From contig NZ_UAQZ01000014.1 of the NCBI RefSeq assembly GCF_900446215.1, positions 372,001-436,000 of the forward strand: DNA of 64,000 nt, read 5' to 3'. Every line of letters starts with the position of its first letter. Within the stretch, counting starts at the first letter, position 1. Shown here piece after piece: positions 26,470-34,541 of the stretch. The translations under genes and the position numbers were made by a program. The notes beneath the pieces were generated by a model, which searched no databases, was not told the origin of the DNA, and worked only from the letters and a program-made list of their open reading frames with translations. The stretch is from Burkholderia cenocepacia (lineage in GTDB: Bacteria > Pseudomonadota > Gammaproteobacteria > Burkholderiales > Burkholderiaceae).

Positions 26470-28032
26470 ATGAAGAAAACGCGGGCGGCGTCACTCTGCG
26501 AACAAGGCATCCTGCTGCTGATCGTGCTTGCCTGCTCGCTGATCGTCCGCGACACCGCATCGCAGGCGATCGCCGAACCGGTCCGGTTCGGCGTGCCCGC
26601 CGTCAACGCCGCCAACGCGGCAAACACCGGGCTCGCAATGGAACGCACCGCGCTCGACAGCGTGACGTTCTCGCTCGCCGCACCGGCCTCGCCCGATCCG
26701 GATGCGTCGCTCGAACCGCCGCCGGCCGGCACGCCGGGCATCACGTTCGATCCCGAGCTGCTGCTGATGCCGTGCGTGGCGTACCTGTGGCTGTTCACGC
26801 TGTTGACGTGCGGGTATGCCGCGCGGCACTACCTGTTCAGCCTCGACCGCCTGTTCAAGCCGCAGCACGCGCCCTACCGCGCGATGACCCACGGCGATTG
26901 GCCGCGGCTCACGGTCTTCGTCGCCGCCCACAACGAGGAAACCGTCATCGTCGATTGCCTGATGGCGCTGCTGGCCACGACCTACCCGCGCGACCGGCTG
27001 ACGATCATCCCGGTCAACGACCGCTCGACCGACAACACGCGCGTGCTGATCGACGAAGTCCGCGCACTCGCGCCCGAACTGATCCAGCCGTTTCATCGCG
27101 AGACCGGCAAGCCGGGCAAGGCAGCCGCGCTGAAGGATGCGCTGCGCTTCATCCGCGGCGACATCATGGTGGTATTCGACGCCGACTACCTGCCGCGGCC
27201 GGGGTTGCTGAAGGAACTCGTCGCGCCGTTCTTCGATCCGGAAGTCGGCGCGGTGATGGGCCGCGTCGTGCCGCAGAACGCGGACAGCAACCTGCTCGCG
27301 CGGCTGCTCGATCTCGAGCGCGCGGGCGGCTACCAGGTCAACCAGCAAGCCCGCAACAATCTCGACCTGGTGCCGCAGTACGGCGGCACGGTCGGCGGCA
27401 TCCGCAAGGGTGCGCTCGACGCCGTGGGCGGCTGGTGCGACGACACGCTCGCCGAAGATACCGACATGACCTACCGCCTGCTGCTGAGCGACTGGCGCAC
27501 GGTCTATCTGAACCACGCCGAATGTTATGAGGAAGTACCGGAGCGCTGGGCCGTCCGCGCCCGGCAACTGACGCGCTGGGCGAAGGGGCACAACCAGACG
27601 ATGTTGCGCTACCTGTTGCCGGTGCTGCGCAATCCGCTGATCTCGCGGCGCTGCCGGCTCGACGGCGCCCTGCTGCTCGGCGTGTTCGCGATGCCCGCGC
27701 TGCTCGCGATCGCGTGGAGCGCCGCGCTCGCGCTCTACCTGTTCAACGGCGTCAATTCGACCGCGCTCGGCCTGCTCCTGTCGCTGTTCGCGCTGTTCTC
27801 GTTCAGCACCTTCGGCAACTTCGGCGTGTTCTTCGAGATCGTCGTCGCCGCGCGGCTCGACGGCCGCGCGACGCGCCTGCGGCTCGTACCGGTCAACGTC
27901 GTCGGCTTTTGCGTGACGATTGCGGCGGTCGTCGCCGCGCTATGGGGGCTCGGGCTCGACGCCGCGTTCCGCCGCGAACTGAAATGGGACAAGACCGAGC
28001 GTTTTCGCCGGCAATTGAAACCGGAGCGATGA
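26470..28032 (+). CDS. Processive family 2 glycosyltransferase (polysaccharide synthase)
   Basis: 520 residues. An N-terminal membrane segment (LLLIVLACSLIV), a second one near 100-118, then a GT-A catalytic domain with VNDRSTDNT, the DAD of VVFDADYLP, the acid EDTD and the processive motif RQLTRW; three more membrane segments end the protein. This is the arrangement of PgaC/HasA-like synthases that polymerise and extrude a beta-linked polymer. No PilZ domain is present, so c-di-GMP does not act on this subunit by that route. AGGAC lies just before the ATG. First gene of a seven-gene cluster with glmS at the end; the product is probably an amino-sugar polymer. Confidence 0.88.
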   Translation: MKKTRAASLCEQGILLLIVLACSLIVRDTASQAIAEPVRFGVPAVNAANAANTGLAMERTALDSVTFSLAAPASPDPDASLEPPPAGTPGITFDPELLLMPCVAYLWLFTLLTCGYAARHYLFSLDRLFKPQHAPYRAMTHGDWPRLTVFVAAHNEETVIVDCLMALLATTYPRDRLTIIPVNDRSTDNTRVLIDEVRALAPELIQPFHRETGKPGKAAALKDALRFIRGDIMVVFDADYLPRPGLLKELVAPFFDPEVGAVMGRVVPQNADSNLLARLLDLERAGGYQVNQQARNNLDLVPQYGGTVGGIRKGALDAVGGWCDDTLAEDTDMTYRLLLSDWRTVYLNHAECYEEVPERWAVRARQLTRWAKGHNQTMLRYLLPVLRNPLISRRCRLDGALLLGVFAMPALLAIAWSAALALYLFNGVNSTALGLLLSLFALFSFSTFGNFGVFFEIVVAARLDGRATRLRLVPVNVVGFCVTIAAVVAALWGLGLDAAFRRELKWDKTERFRRQLKPER

Positions 28033-28035
28033 GCG

Positions 28036-29031
28036 ATGACGACCTTCAATGTGATGGTGCCGGTGGCGGGCGTGCTCACCCTGCCGTTCCTGCCGATGCT
28101 GCACGAACTGATCCGGCGCAGCGACGTCGCGGCATTGCCGATCGGCGACGGGCCGTTCGTCGATCAGGCGCTGCTGGCCGCGCGCTGGCACGACGCGCTG
28201 CGCGCGCACGTGGCCGGCACGCCGTCGGCGGATGCGGCCGCCACACCGCCGTGGCAAGCGCTCGGCCTGGCCGTGCAGCATGCGGACGCGATCCACGTCG
28301 CACGGGACACACATCGCGACGACGTGCTTTACGCCGGTCGCACGATCACGCTCGACGACGGCGCGCGGGCCGCGTACGCGTTCGCCGACGAGCGCATCGA
28401 CATCCGTGCCGGCGCGACGATCGGCACGCTCGCGCATGCACCGCTGATCGACGTCGACGGCGCGGTACTGCGCGGCGTCGTGGTCGGCGACACGGTGCAT
28501 CTGCACGGCGCCGGCGGCTTCGCGTGCCTGTATGGCGAGCCGCTCGTGTTCGGCGCGGCGCCCGGCGCGCGGCCCGCGGACCCACAGGCCGCCCCGCGCC
28601 GCGCGATCTCGCTGACCCGCCACTTCGCGTCGCTGCCGCATCGCTTCCTGCACGGCCGTTACCTGGTGCCGTGCGACGTCCGCCTGCCCGCGCACACGGT
28701 CGTGCAGGGCAACCTGATCGTCGAAGGCACGCTCGTACTCGGCGAAGGCTGCGTGCTGCGCGGCAGCGTCAAGGCGCATCGCGTCGAGCTCGAACGCCAC
28801 GCGTTGCTGCATGGCGCGGTATTCGCGCGCGACGACGTGTTGCTCGCCCACGCGAGCTGCATCGACGGCGTCGTGTCGGCCGGCGGCCTGCTGCGGCTGA
28901 CGGGGGCGCGCATCGGCGTCGCCGGTCATCCGGTCAGCGCGTGCGCGTGCGACGTCTCGGTCGTCAATCATGCCTGCGTGCATGGCGATCTCGTCGCGTG
29001 GCGCAGCGGCTGGTTCCACACATCCCGTTAA
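28036..29031 (+). CDS. Bactofilin-like right-handed beta-helix protein
   Basis: 331 residues, 3 bp after the synthase. The first segment (MTTFNVMVPVAGVLTLPFLPMLHELI) is hydrophobic. From about residue 110 the pattern is of short hydrophobic strands with turns (IDIRAGATIGTLAHAPLIDVDGAVLRGVVVGDTV; later TVVQGNLIVEGTLVLGEGCVLRGSVKAHRVELERHALLHGAVFA), characteristic of polymer-forming bactofilins and beta-helix proteins. It could scaffold the synthase at the membrane. No catalytic motif is seen. Family assignment is by pattern only. Confidence 0.6.
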   Translation: MTTFNVMVPVAGVLTLPFLPMLHELIRRSDVAALPIGDGPFVDQALLAARWHDALRAHVAGTPSADAAATPPWQALGLAVQHADAIHVARDTHRDDVLYAGRTITLDDGARAAYAFADERIDIRAGATIGTLAHAPLIDVDGAVLRGVVVGDTVHLHGAGGFACLYGEPLVFGAAPGARPADPQAAPRRAISLTRHFASLPHRFLHGRYLVPCDVRLPAHTVVQGNLIVEGTLVLGEGCVLRGSVKAHRVELERHALLHGAVFARDDVLLAHASCIDGVVSAGGLLRLTGARIGVAGHPVSACACDVSVVNHACVHGDLVAWRSGWFHTSR

Positions 29032-29041
29032 GGAGCGCCTC

Positions 29042-30055
29042 ATGTCCGATCGCCCCAGCCATCGCGGCCCGCGCGTGCCGGTTGCCACCCTCGCGATGCT
29101 GTGCGGTGTCGCCTTCGGCGCGCCCGCGGCGCTGGCGGAGCAGCCGGACGATGCCGCCGCCGTGCCCGCCGTGCAGCCCCCGGACCCCGCGACCGTCATC
29201 ACGCCACGGATGCGCGACGAATCGATGTTCGTGCGCGTGGACGCCGAAGGCCTGCCGGACGGCGTGCCGCTCGCCGAGTTCACGCCCGAGGATACGAACC
29301 GGCCACCGCTGCCCGACGCCATCGTCACACATGCGCAGGCGCCGCAGGAATCGCACACCGAACTGTCGCTCGGCTATTCGAGCGCGCACCTGACGCACGG
29401 CTATGGCGACTGGTACGGCGTGCATCTGCGCGGCGTCTATCAGGACGGCGTGCGCACCGTGCTCGGCGAACTGGCGCAATTGCACCGCTTCGGCGAGAAC
29501 ACGCAGCTCGGCGCGCTGACCTACGTGCAGAACCTCGGGCCCGACTGGTTCGGCGGAATCGGCTTTTCCGGCACCACGTCGGGCACGATCCTGCCGAGCG
29601 CGCGCGTCGACCTGTCGCTCAACCGCAAGCTATTGTCCGATCGTTCGCTGGTCGTGTCGCTGGGCGCCGGCTACGCATGGAACCGCAGCGGCCACCGCGA
29701 TCAGCTCTATCACGCCGGCGTGATCTGGTATGCATTGCCGAAGTGGATTTTCGAGGCGGGCGCGAACTATACGGTCGATTCACCCGGCTCGGTCAAGGCA
29801 CCTGCGTACTACGGCGCCGTCACCTACGGCGAAGTCGGCAAGAGCGTGATCGTGCTGCGCGGCGGGTTCGGCCGCGAAGCGTATCAGGTCACCGGGTCCG
29901 GCTCGCAGATCGCGGATTTCCGCAGCCACGAGATCACCGCGAAATGGCGCTACTGGTTCACGCGCAAGTGGGGCACGCAACTCGAATTCGACTATTACCA
30001 CAACCCGTACTACTCACGGATCGGCGGCGAGCTCAGCGTGTTCTATCGCTGGTGA
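29042..30055 (+). CDS. YaiO-type outer-membrane beta-barrel protein
   Basis: 337 residues with AAGGAG before the ATG. A signal peptide (VATLAMLCGVAFGAPAALA) and a proline-rich linker of about 70 residues precede a barrel of alternating strands (HTELSLGYSSAHLTHGYGDWYGVHLRG; FGGIGFSGTTSG; WRYWFTRKWGTQLEFDYY) ending in SVFYRW, the terminal aromatic residue expected for outer-membrane insertion. YaiO proteins accompany synthase-dependent exopolysaccharide genes. Probable export channel or anchor for the polymer made by the upstream synthase. Confidence 0.72.
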   Translation: MSDRPSHRGPRVPVATLAMLCGVAFGAPAALAEQPDDAAAVPAVQPPDPATVITPRMRDESMFVRVDAEGLPDGVPLAEFTPEDTNRPPLPDAIVTHAQAPQESHTELSLGYSSAHLTHGYGDWYGVHLRGVYQDGVRTVLGELAQLHRFGENTQLGALTYVQNLGPDWFGGIGFSGTTSGTILPSARVDLSLNRKLLSDRSLVVSLGAGYAWNRSGHRDQLYHAGVIWYALPKWIFEAGANYTVDSPGSVKAPAYYGAVTYGEVGKSVIVLRGGFGREAYQVTGSGSQIADFRSHEITAKWRYWFTRKWGTQLEFDYYHNPYYSRIGGELSVFYRW

Positions 30056-30068
30056 GCGGGCGGACGCC

Positions 30069-30839
30069 ATGCCCACGCATCCCGTCCGTCCTCCCGTCGA
30101 CCGTTCGCTGCGCACCCACGCGTACCCGCAGCGCTGGCTGTCGTCGATCGCGCTGCTGACGCCCGCGCTGTACGCGTCGCTGTGGTTCGGACTGCCGCTG
30201 GCGTGGCGCTACTGGCGCGCGGTCATGGCATGGGGCGCGCAGCAGATCGATCCGGCGCTGCACGTGATCGTGCTCGGTTATCCAGCCGACGCGCCACGCG
30301 TGCCGCTGCTGTCGATCGACGTCGCGGCCCGCCTGCCGGGCGGCACGCTGCTGCTCGCCACCGCCGCGCTGTGCGCGATCGGCTTCGCCGCCTCGTTCGT
30401 CCGACGGACACGCTGGCTGCCTGTTGCATATCTGTTACGTATCGCGAGCTTCACCCAGCTGCTGATTTGCGCGTACTTCTGGCTCGCGCCCGACACGTTC
30501 CCGTATGTGCCGCCACTGCATCTGCGCGACATGTTCGTGCTGCACGGCGCGGCGATCGCGCTGATCCCGCTGGTGATGGCCGCGCTGTACTACCCGCTCG
30601 ATTTCTCGCTGCTGCAAAAGGCCGTCGCATCGCTGCTGGTGCTCGGCTACTTCGTGTTCGCGCTGCCGTTCGTGATGCTGCTGCACGCGACGATCATCCA
30701 TCACGGCTCGCTGCTGTTCTTGCCGTTCTGCTATTTCCTGCTCGGCGGGCCGCTGCTGATCGGCCTGCTGGTCACGCTCTATACCTACTGCGCAAGCTGG
30801 CCCGGCGCACTGACGCGCGATCGCGATTCCGTCTGCTGA
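30069..30839 (+). CDS. Polytopic membrane protein of the polysaccharide cluster
   Basis: 256 residues with about six hydrophobic segments (SSIALLTPALYASLWFGLPLAW, GTLLLATAALCAIGFAASF, LLRIASFTQLLICAYFWL, AIALIPLVMAALYYPLDF, ASLLVLGYFVFALPFVMLL, LPFCYFLLGGPLLIGLLVTLY). No known motif is recognised. It is 13 bp after the YaiO-like gene and before a hairpin, so it is the end of the first transcriptional block. It may help polymer translocation; function unknown. Confidence 0.7.
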   Translation: MPTHPVRPPVDRSLRTHAYPQRWLSSIALLTPALYASLWFGLPLAWRYWRAVMAWGAQQIDPALHVIVLGYPADAPRVPLLSIDVAARLPGGTLLLATAALCAIGFAASFVRRTRWLPVAYLLRIASFTQLLICAYFWLAPDTFPYVPPLHLRDMFVLHGAAIALIPLVMAALYYPLDFSLLQKAVASLLVLGYFVFALPFVMLLHATIIHHGSLLFLPFCYFLLGGPLLIGLLVTLYTYCASWPGALTRDRDSVC

Positions 30840-30865
30840 TAGCGCGTTCGAACGCGCCGTATCAG
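30836..30865 (+). terminator. Hairpin at the stop codon of the membrane-protein gene
   Basis: CTGATA plus the 16-bp perfect dyad GCGCGTTC/GAACGCGC plus TATCAG forms a 14-bp interrupted stem that includes the TGA stop. No T-tract follows, so it may protect or attenuate the transcript rather than end it. Confidence 0.35.
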
Positions 30866-31172
30866 CGATGAAACGATTCCGCCGTGTTTCCGGACGCACC
30901 GCCCGGCCCGCATCGCAAGAAGCCAGCAGTACCGGGCCTCCTGCGCCAATGGCACGTTGTTCGCTTCTTTCAATGCGTCGCATCGAGTCCTCTCATCGGC
31001 GAAGACAGCATGGCACACCGGCGCATTCGCGCGTTCCGGCCGCTGTCGGCACGCACCGCTCGATACCCGACGAACCGGACAGCCGCACACGTCTACGGGG
31101 CTGGATTGGTCGACCTGGCGGCACGCGCATCACGGCTGCCGCACGCCCCATTCCTTGAGCGAGGAGCACACC
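30866..31172. other. Gene-free gap within the polysaccharide cluster
   Basis: About 307 bp between the membrane-protein gene and the deacetylase-like gene. No coding frame with family-like character. The ribosome-binding site GAGGAG of the next gene is at its end. A promoter for the second block may lie here, but I cannot point to one. Confidence 0.35.
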
Positions 31173-33311
31173 ATGTTGGCAAAGTCAGGCAAGTTCTTGC
31201 GGATCCTGTTCACGCTGTTCGCGCTCGCGTTCGCATTCGGTCCGGGCGGCGTTCGGGCGGCCACCAACCAGCTTCTCCTGTTGGTGCCCGATACGCTGAC
31301 ACTGCCCGATTCGCGCGTGTCCGCCTGGCTCGACAGCGCGCAGGAGGAAGGGCTGCAGATCAAGGTGATGACCGACAGCCAGTTCATGGCGGCCGGCGCG
31401 TCGCTGTCGCAGTATCCGGGCCTGATCCTACCCGATCAGGTGCATACGACGGCCGACGACACGCTCGTGACCGCGATTCAGAACTACGCGCTGAACGGCG
31501 GCAAGGTGATGCTCGTCTACGATTTCGGCGTGCTGAATTCGGCCGGCTTCTACGTCAGCCCGAAATCGCGCTTCAGCAGCATGGCCGGTGTGGACTACGT
31601 GCTGTATGACCAATACGGCGGCAACATGATCGGCCTCGGCAACGTGACCGGCATGAGCAGCTGGCTGCGCACGCTCCAGGTGCCGCCCGGCAAGTCGATG
31701 GCGTGGACCACGACGTCGTCGACCACCACGACCGCGACGGCGCTCGCGTCGCCCAGCACCGCCGGCACGTCGACGAGTTCGACGTCGGGCAGCACGCTGT
31801 TTCTGGCCGCCAGCCCGTCGAATCCGGGCGGCCTCGCCAATTACAACCACGGGGCCTGGTTCCAGTACGCGACGCCGCCCACGGGCAGCGGCGTGCTGAG
31901 CCAGACGCCGCCGAAGCTGACCGGCACCGTGACCGGCAAGCTGAAGAAGACCACGACGTATACCGCCAACTCGCTCCTGAGCACGTCGACCGGCAAGACG
32001 GCCAACACGCTCGCGTCGACGCTGGCCACCACCACCGACACGCTCGAAGGTATCTCCGGCTACGTGTACGGCTTCCTCACCTATCCGAGTTTCGTCACGC
32101 AGGGCACGTACACCGGCACGACGATCCTGACCTCGCCGACCTTCGGCCTCGTGTCCGGCTACAACACGTACGGCAACGGCGGCGTGCTGTTCGTCAACCT
32201 GCCGCTCGCCTACCTCGACGGCCAGACCGACGGCATGCTGATTCACGGCTACCTGCATTATTTCGGCACGCAGATGCTGAACCTGCCGTCGCTGTCGCCG
32301 CTGCCGAAGGCGATGGCCGGCCTCGTGTTCAACTGGCACTTCTGCGCGGGCGACCAGATCCAGCCGGCACTGCAATTGAAGAGCCTCGGCGTGTGGAACA
32401 ACGGGCCGTTCTCGCTCGTGATCACGGCGGGCCCCGATGAAGCGGCCTTCGGCGATGGCAACGGCATCAACCTCGCGAACAACCCGACCGCGCAGAATCT
32501 CCTCAGGTATTTCGTGACCAAGGGCCATCGCGTCGGCAGCCACGGCGGCTGGATTCACGATTACTGGGGGGCGAATGCGAGCGAAACGAACGCAAGTACG
32601 TTCACGCAGTACCTCGTGATGAACCACCAGGCCGTCCAGGCCGCGACCGGTCAGCCGGACGTCGAGTACGCGGCACCGGAAGGCAATACCCCGACCTGGT
32701 CGGTCAACTGGCTCGAAAGCAATGGCTTCAATGGCTACTACTTCACCGGCCACACAGGCTCGGCACCGACCCGCGCATACCGCAACGGCGCGCTGCTGAA
32801 CCCCGGCCTGTGGGCGTACCCCGTGATGCCGTTCGGCAAGTACGCGACGTTCGAGGAGTTCCAGCAATACGCGGTGCCGACTGCCGACGTGAACAACTGG
32901 TACGCGTCGCTGATGAACTTCGTCGTCGCGAACCGCACGAGCCGGCTGATCTATGCGCACCCGCTCGGCGCATCGTCCTACACGTCGACGCTGTCCGCGA
33001 TCTTCTCGCAAGCCAATACGCTGAAACTGACGGGCCAGTTCAAGTGGTACACGATGACCGACATCACGACCTTCGATCGTGCACGCCTGAACGTCACGTG
33101 GTCGGCCACCGACACGGGCAGCGGCTGGGCGTTCGCCGCCAGCCATCCGACCAGCCTCGCGAACATGACGTGGCTGCTGCCGAAGAAGGGATTCGCACTG
33201 CCGATCATCACGCAAGGCTTCGGCAGCGTCGTCATCACCGACTCGACGTACTGGCTCGTGACCGCGAACAGCGGCACCAGTCTCAAGTTCACCAGCGCCA
33301 AGGTGCACTGA
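31173..33311 (+). CDS. Large secreted NodB-like polysaccharide deacetylase-related protein
   Basis: 712 residues. A signal peptide (FLRILFTLFALAFAFGPGGVRA) is followed by a Rossmann-like domain (LLLLVPDTLTLPDSRVSAWLD ... GGKVMLVYDFGVL) resembling glutamine-amidotransferase-like domains, a Ser/Thr-rich linker around 180-210, and a C-terminal NodB-like part: AGPDEAAFGDGNG, the metal-type histidines in GHRVGSHGGWIHDYWG, and YAAPEGNTPTW. The canonical TFDD motif is altered, so activity is uncertain. Probably acts in the periplasm on the polymer. I do not recognise a characterised homologue. Confidence 0.65.
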   Translation: MLAKSGKFLRILFTLFALAFAFGPGGVRAATNQLLLLVPDTLTLPDSRVSAWLDSAQEEGLQIKVMTDSQFMAAGASLSQYPGLILPDQVHTTADDTLVTAIQNYALNGGKVMLVYDFGVLNSAGFYVSPKSRFSSMAGVDYVLYDQYGGNMIGLGNVTGMSSWLRTLQVPPGKSMAWTTTSSTTTTATALASPSTAGTSTSSTSGSTLFLAASPSNPGGLANYNHGAWFQYATPPTGSGVLSQTPPKLTGTVTGKLKKTTTYTANSLLSTSTGKTANTLASTLATTTDTLEGISGYVYGFLTYPSFVTQGTYTGTTILTSPTFGLVSGYNTYGNGGVLFVNLPLAYLDGQTDGMLIHGYLHYFGTQMLNLPSLSPLPKAMAGLVFNWHFCAGDQIQPALQLKSLGVWNNGPFSLVITAGPDEAAFGDGNGINLANNPTAQNLLRYFVTKGHRVGSHGGWIHDYWGANASETNASTFTQYLVMNHQAVQAATGQPDVEYAAPEGNTPTWSVNWLESNGFNGYYFTGHTGSAPTRAYRNGALLNPGLWAYPVMPFGKYATFEEFQQYAVPTADVNNWYASLMNFVVANRTSRLIYAHPLGASSYTSTLSAIFSQANTLKLTGQFKWYTMTDITTFDRARLNVTWSATDTGSGWAFAASHPTSLANMTWLLPKKGFALPIITQGFGSVVITDSTYWLVTANSGTSLKFTSAKVH

Positions 33312-33403
33312 GTTACGACATCGACACCCCCGTCGGCGCGCGACGCGGCCAACGCCGCGCCCGGCGGGATTTGCGCAGGACCATCGCGCAGGAGCCCCCG
33401 ACC

Positions 33404-34492
33404 ATGAACCGGCCCGCGCTTTTCCCGGCCGCACGCGCACGCGTGACGGCCACCGCCCGGCTATGCCGCCTGTGGCGCGTCGCCTGCTGTGTCGCCGCGT
33501 GCGGCATCGCGCTGCAGGCGAGCGCCGCGGAACTTCAGCTCAACGGACTCTATCAACGCCCCGACGGGGCGATCACCGTGCGCCTGAACGGCGCCGGCAT
33601 CGATCCTTATTTCGCGGCGAAGGCACTGCTCGGCGCCGAGGATGCCGGGCTCGACGCACATCGGGCCGCGCTCGCATGGATCGCGTGGCTGCTGCCGCGC
33701 CAGCGTCCGGACGGCGGTTTCGATCGCTACTGCGTGAAGAGCGGCCAGTACAGCTCATGCGCCGAAGCCGACGCCGACGATGCGATGATGGCGACCTGGA
33801 TCGAACTGCTCGCCCGCTTCGCGCCGCCCGAGGGCCTGCCCGCCGCATGGGAACTCAGCCTCAATCGCGCGGCCGCGCATCTGGACGCGCTGCTCAGCAA
33901 GCCCGCAGGCGTCTATCAGATCTCGTCGACGCTGCACGTCGCGCTGCTGATGGACAACGTCGAGGTGCACAGCGCGTTCCAGGCGCTCGCCGCGTATTAC
34001 GTCCGGCATGCCGACGCTGCCCGCGCCGGCCCGTGGACTCAGCGCGCCGACCGGCTCGCGTCCGCGATCCTGAAGGTGTTCTGGCGCGGCACACAGTCCG
34101 GCTTTCGCGCGAGCACGCAGCGCATCAGCGACACGACGTTCTATCCGGCGAAAGTCGCGCAGGTCTTTCCGCTCCTGTCCGGCATTCAGGTTCCCCAACA
34201 ATCGAACGAGACGATCTACGCGCAGTGGATGCAGAAGTACGGCAAGACCTGGCTGCAACTCGCCGGCTCCGACTATCCGTGGGGCTTGATCGCACTCGTC
34301 GCATTCAAGATGAACGACTGGAACACGGTCGCGTGCTGGCATGCGCGATCGGGCCCGTACCGGCACGGCGCGCACTGGAATGTACTGGAGGAGGCGCTTT
34401 ACCTGGCATTCGAAAGCCGGATGGCCGACCCGGTCGCGCCCGCTCAATGCGGCTTCACGACGGCGGCGACAACGGAGACCGCGTCACGCTGA
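33404..34492 (+). CDS. Secreted alpha-helical toroid-like protein (possible glycosidase)
   Basis: 362 residues. A signal peptide ends near ALQASAAE. The rest is a series of amphipathic helices with aromatic turns (AALAWIAWLLPRQRPDGGFDRYC; DADDAMMATWIELLARFAPP; LHVALLMDNVEVHSAFQALAAYY; DYPWGLIALVAFKMNDW), the look of a six-hairpin glycosidase or lyase toroid. A conserved acid pair near DADDAMM could be catalytic. CAGGAG lies upstream. In the polysaccharide cluster it may trim or release polymer. Assignment is by fold pattern only. Confidence 0.55.
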   Translation: MNRPALFPAARARVTATARLCRLWRVACCVAACGIALQASAAELQLNGLYQRPDGAITVRLNGAGIDPYFAAKALLGAEDAGLDAHRAALAWIAWLLPRQRPDGGFDRYCVKSGQYSSCAEADADDAMMATWIELLARFAPPEGLPAAWELSLNRAAAHLDALLSKPAGVYQISSTLHVALLMDNVEVHSAFQALAAYYVRHADAARAGPWTQRADRLASAILKVFWRGTQSGFRASTQRISDTTFYPAKVAQVFPLLSGIQVPQQSNETIYAQWMQKYGKTWLQLAGSDYPWGLIALVAFKMNDWNTVACWHARSGPYRHGAHWNVLEEALYLAFESRMADPVAPAQCGFTTAATTETASR

Positions 34493-34541
34493 TCCACGCG
34501 TGCGCACGGTCCGGGGCAATCTACAGGGAAGGAGACGTGTC

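Noticed and set aside
34493..34541. glmS ribozyme upstream of glmS
   Set aside because: Only 49 bp are available and no ribozyme core is present; such ribozymes are mainly in Gram-positive bacteria.
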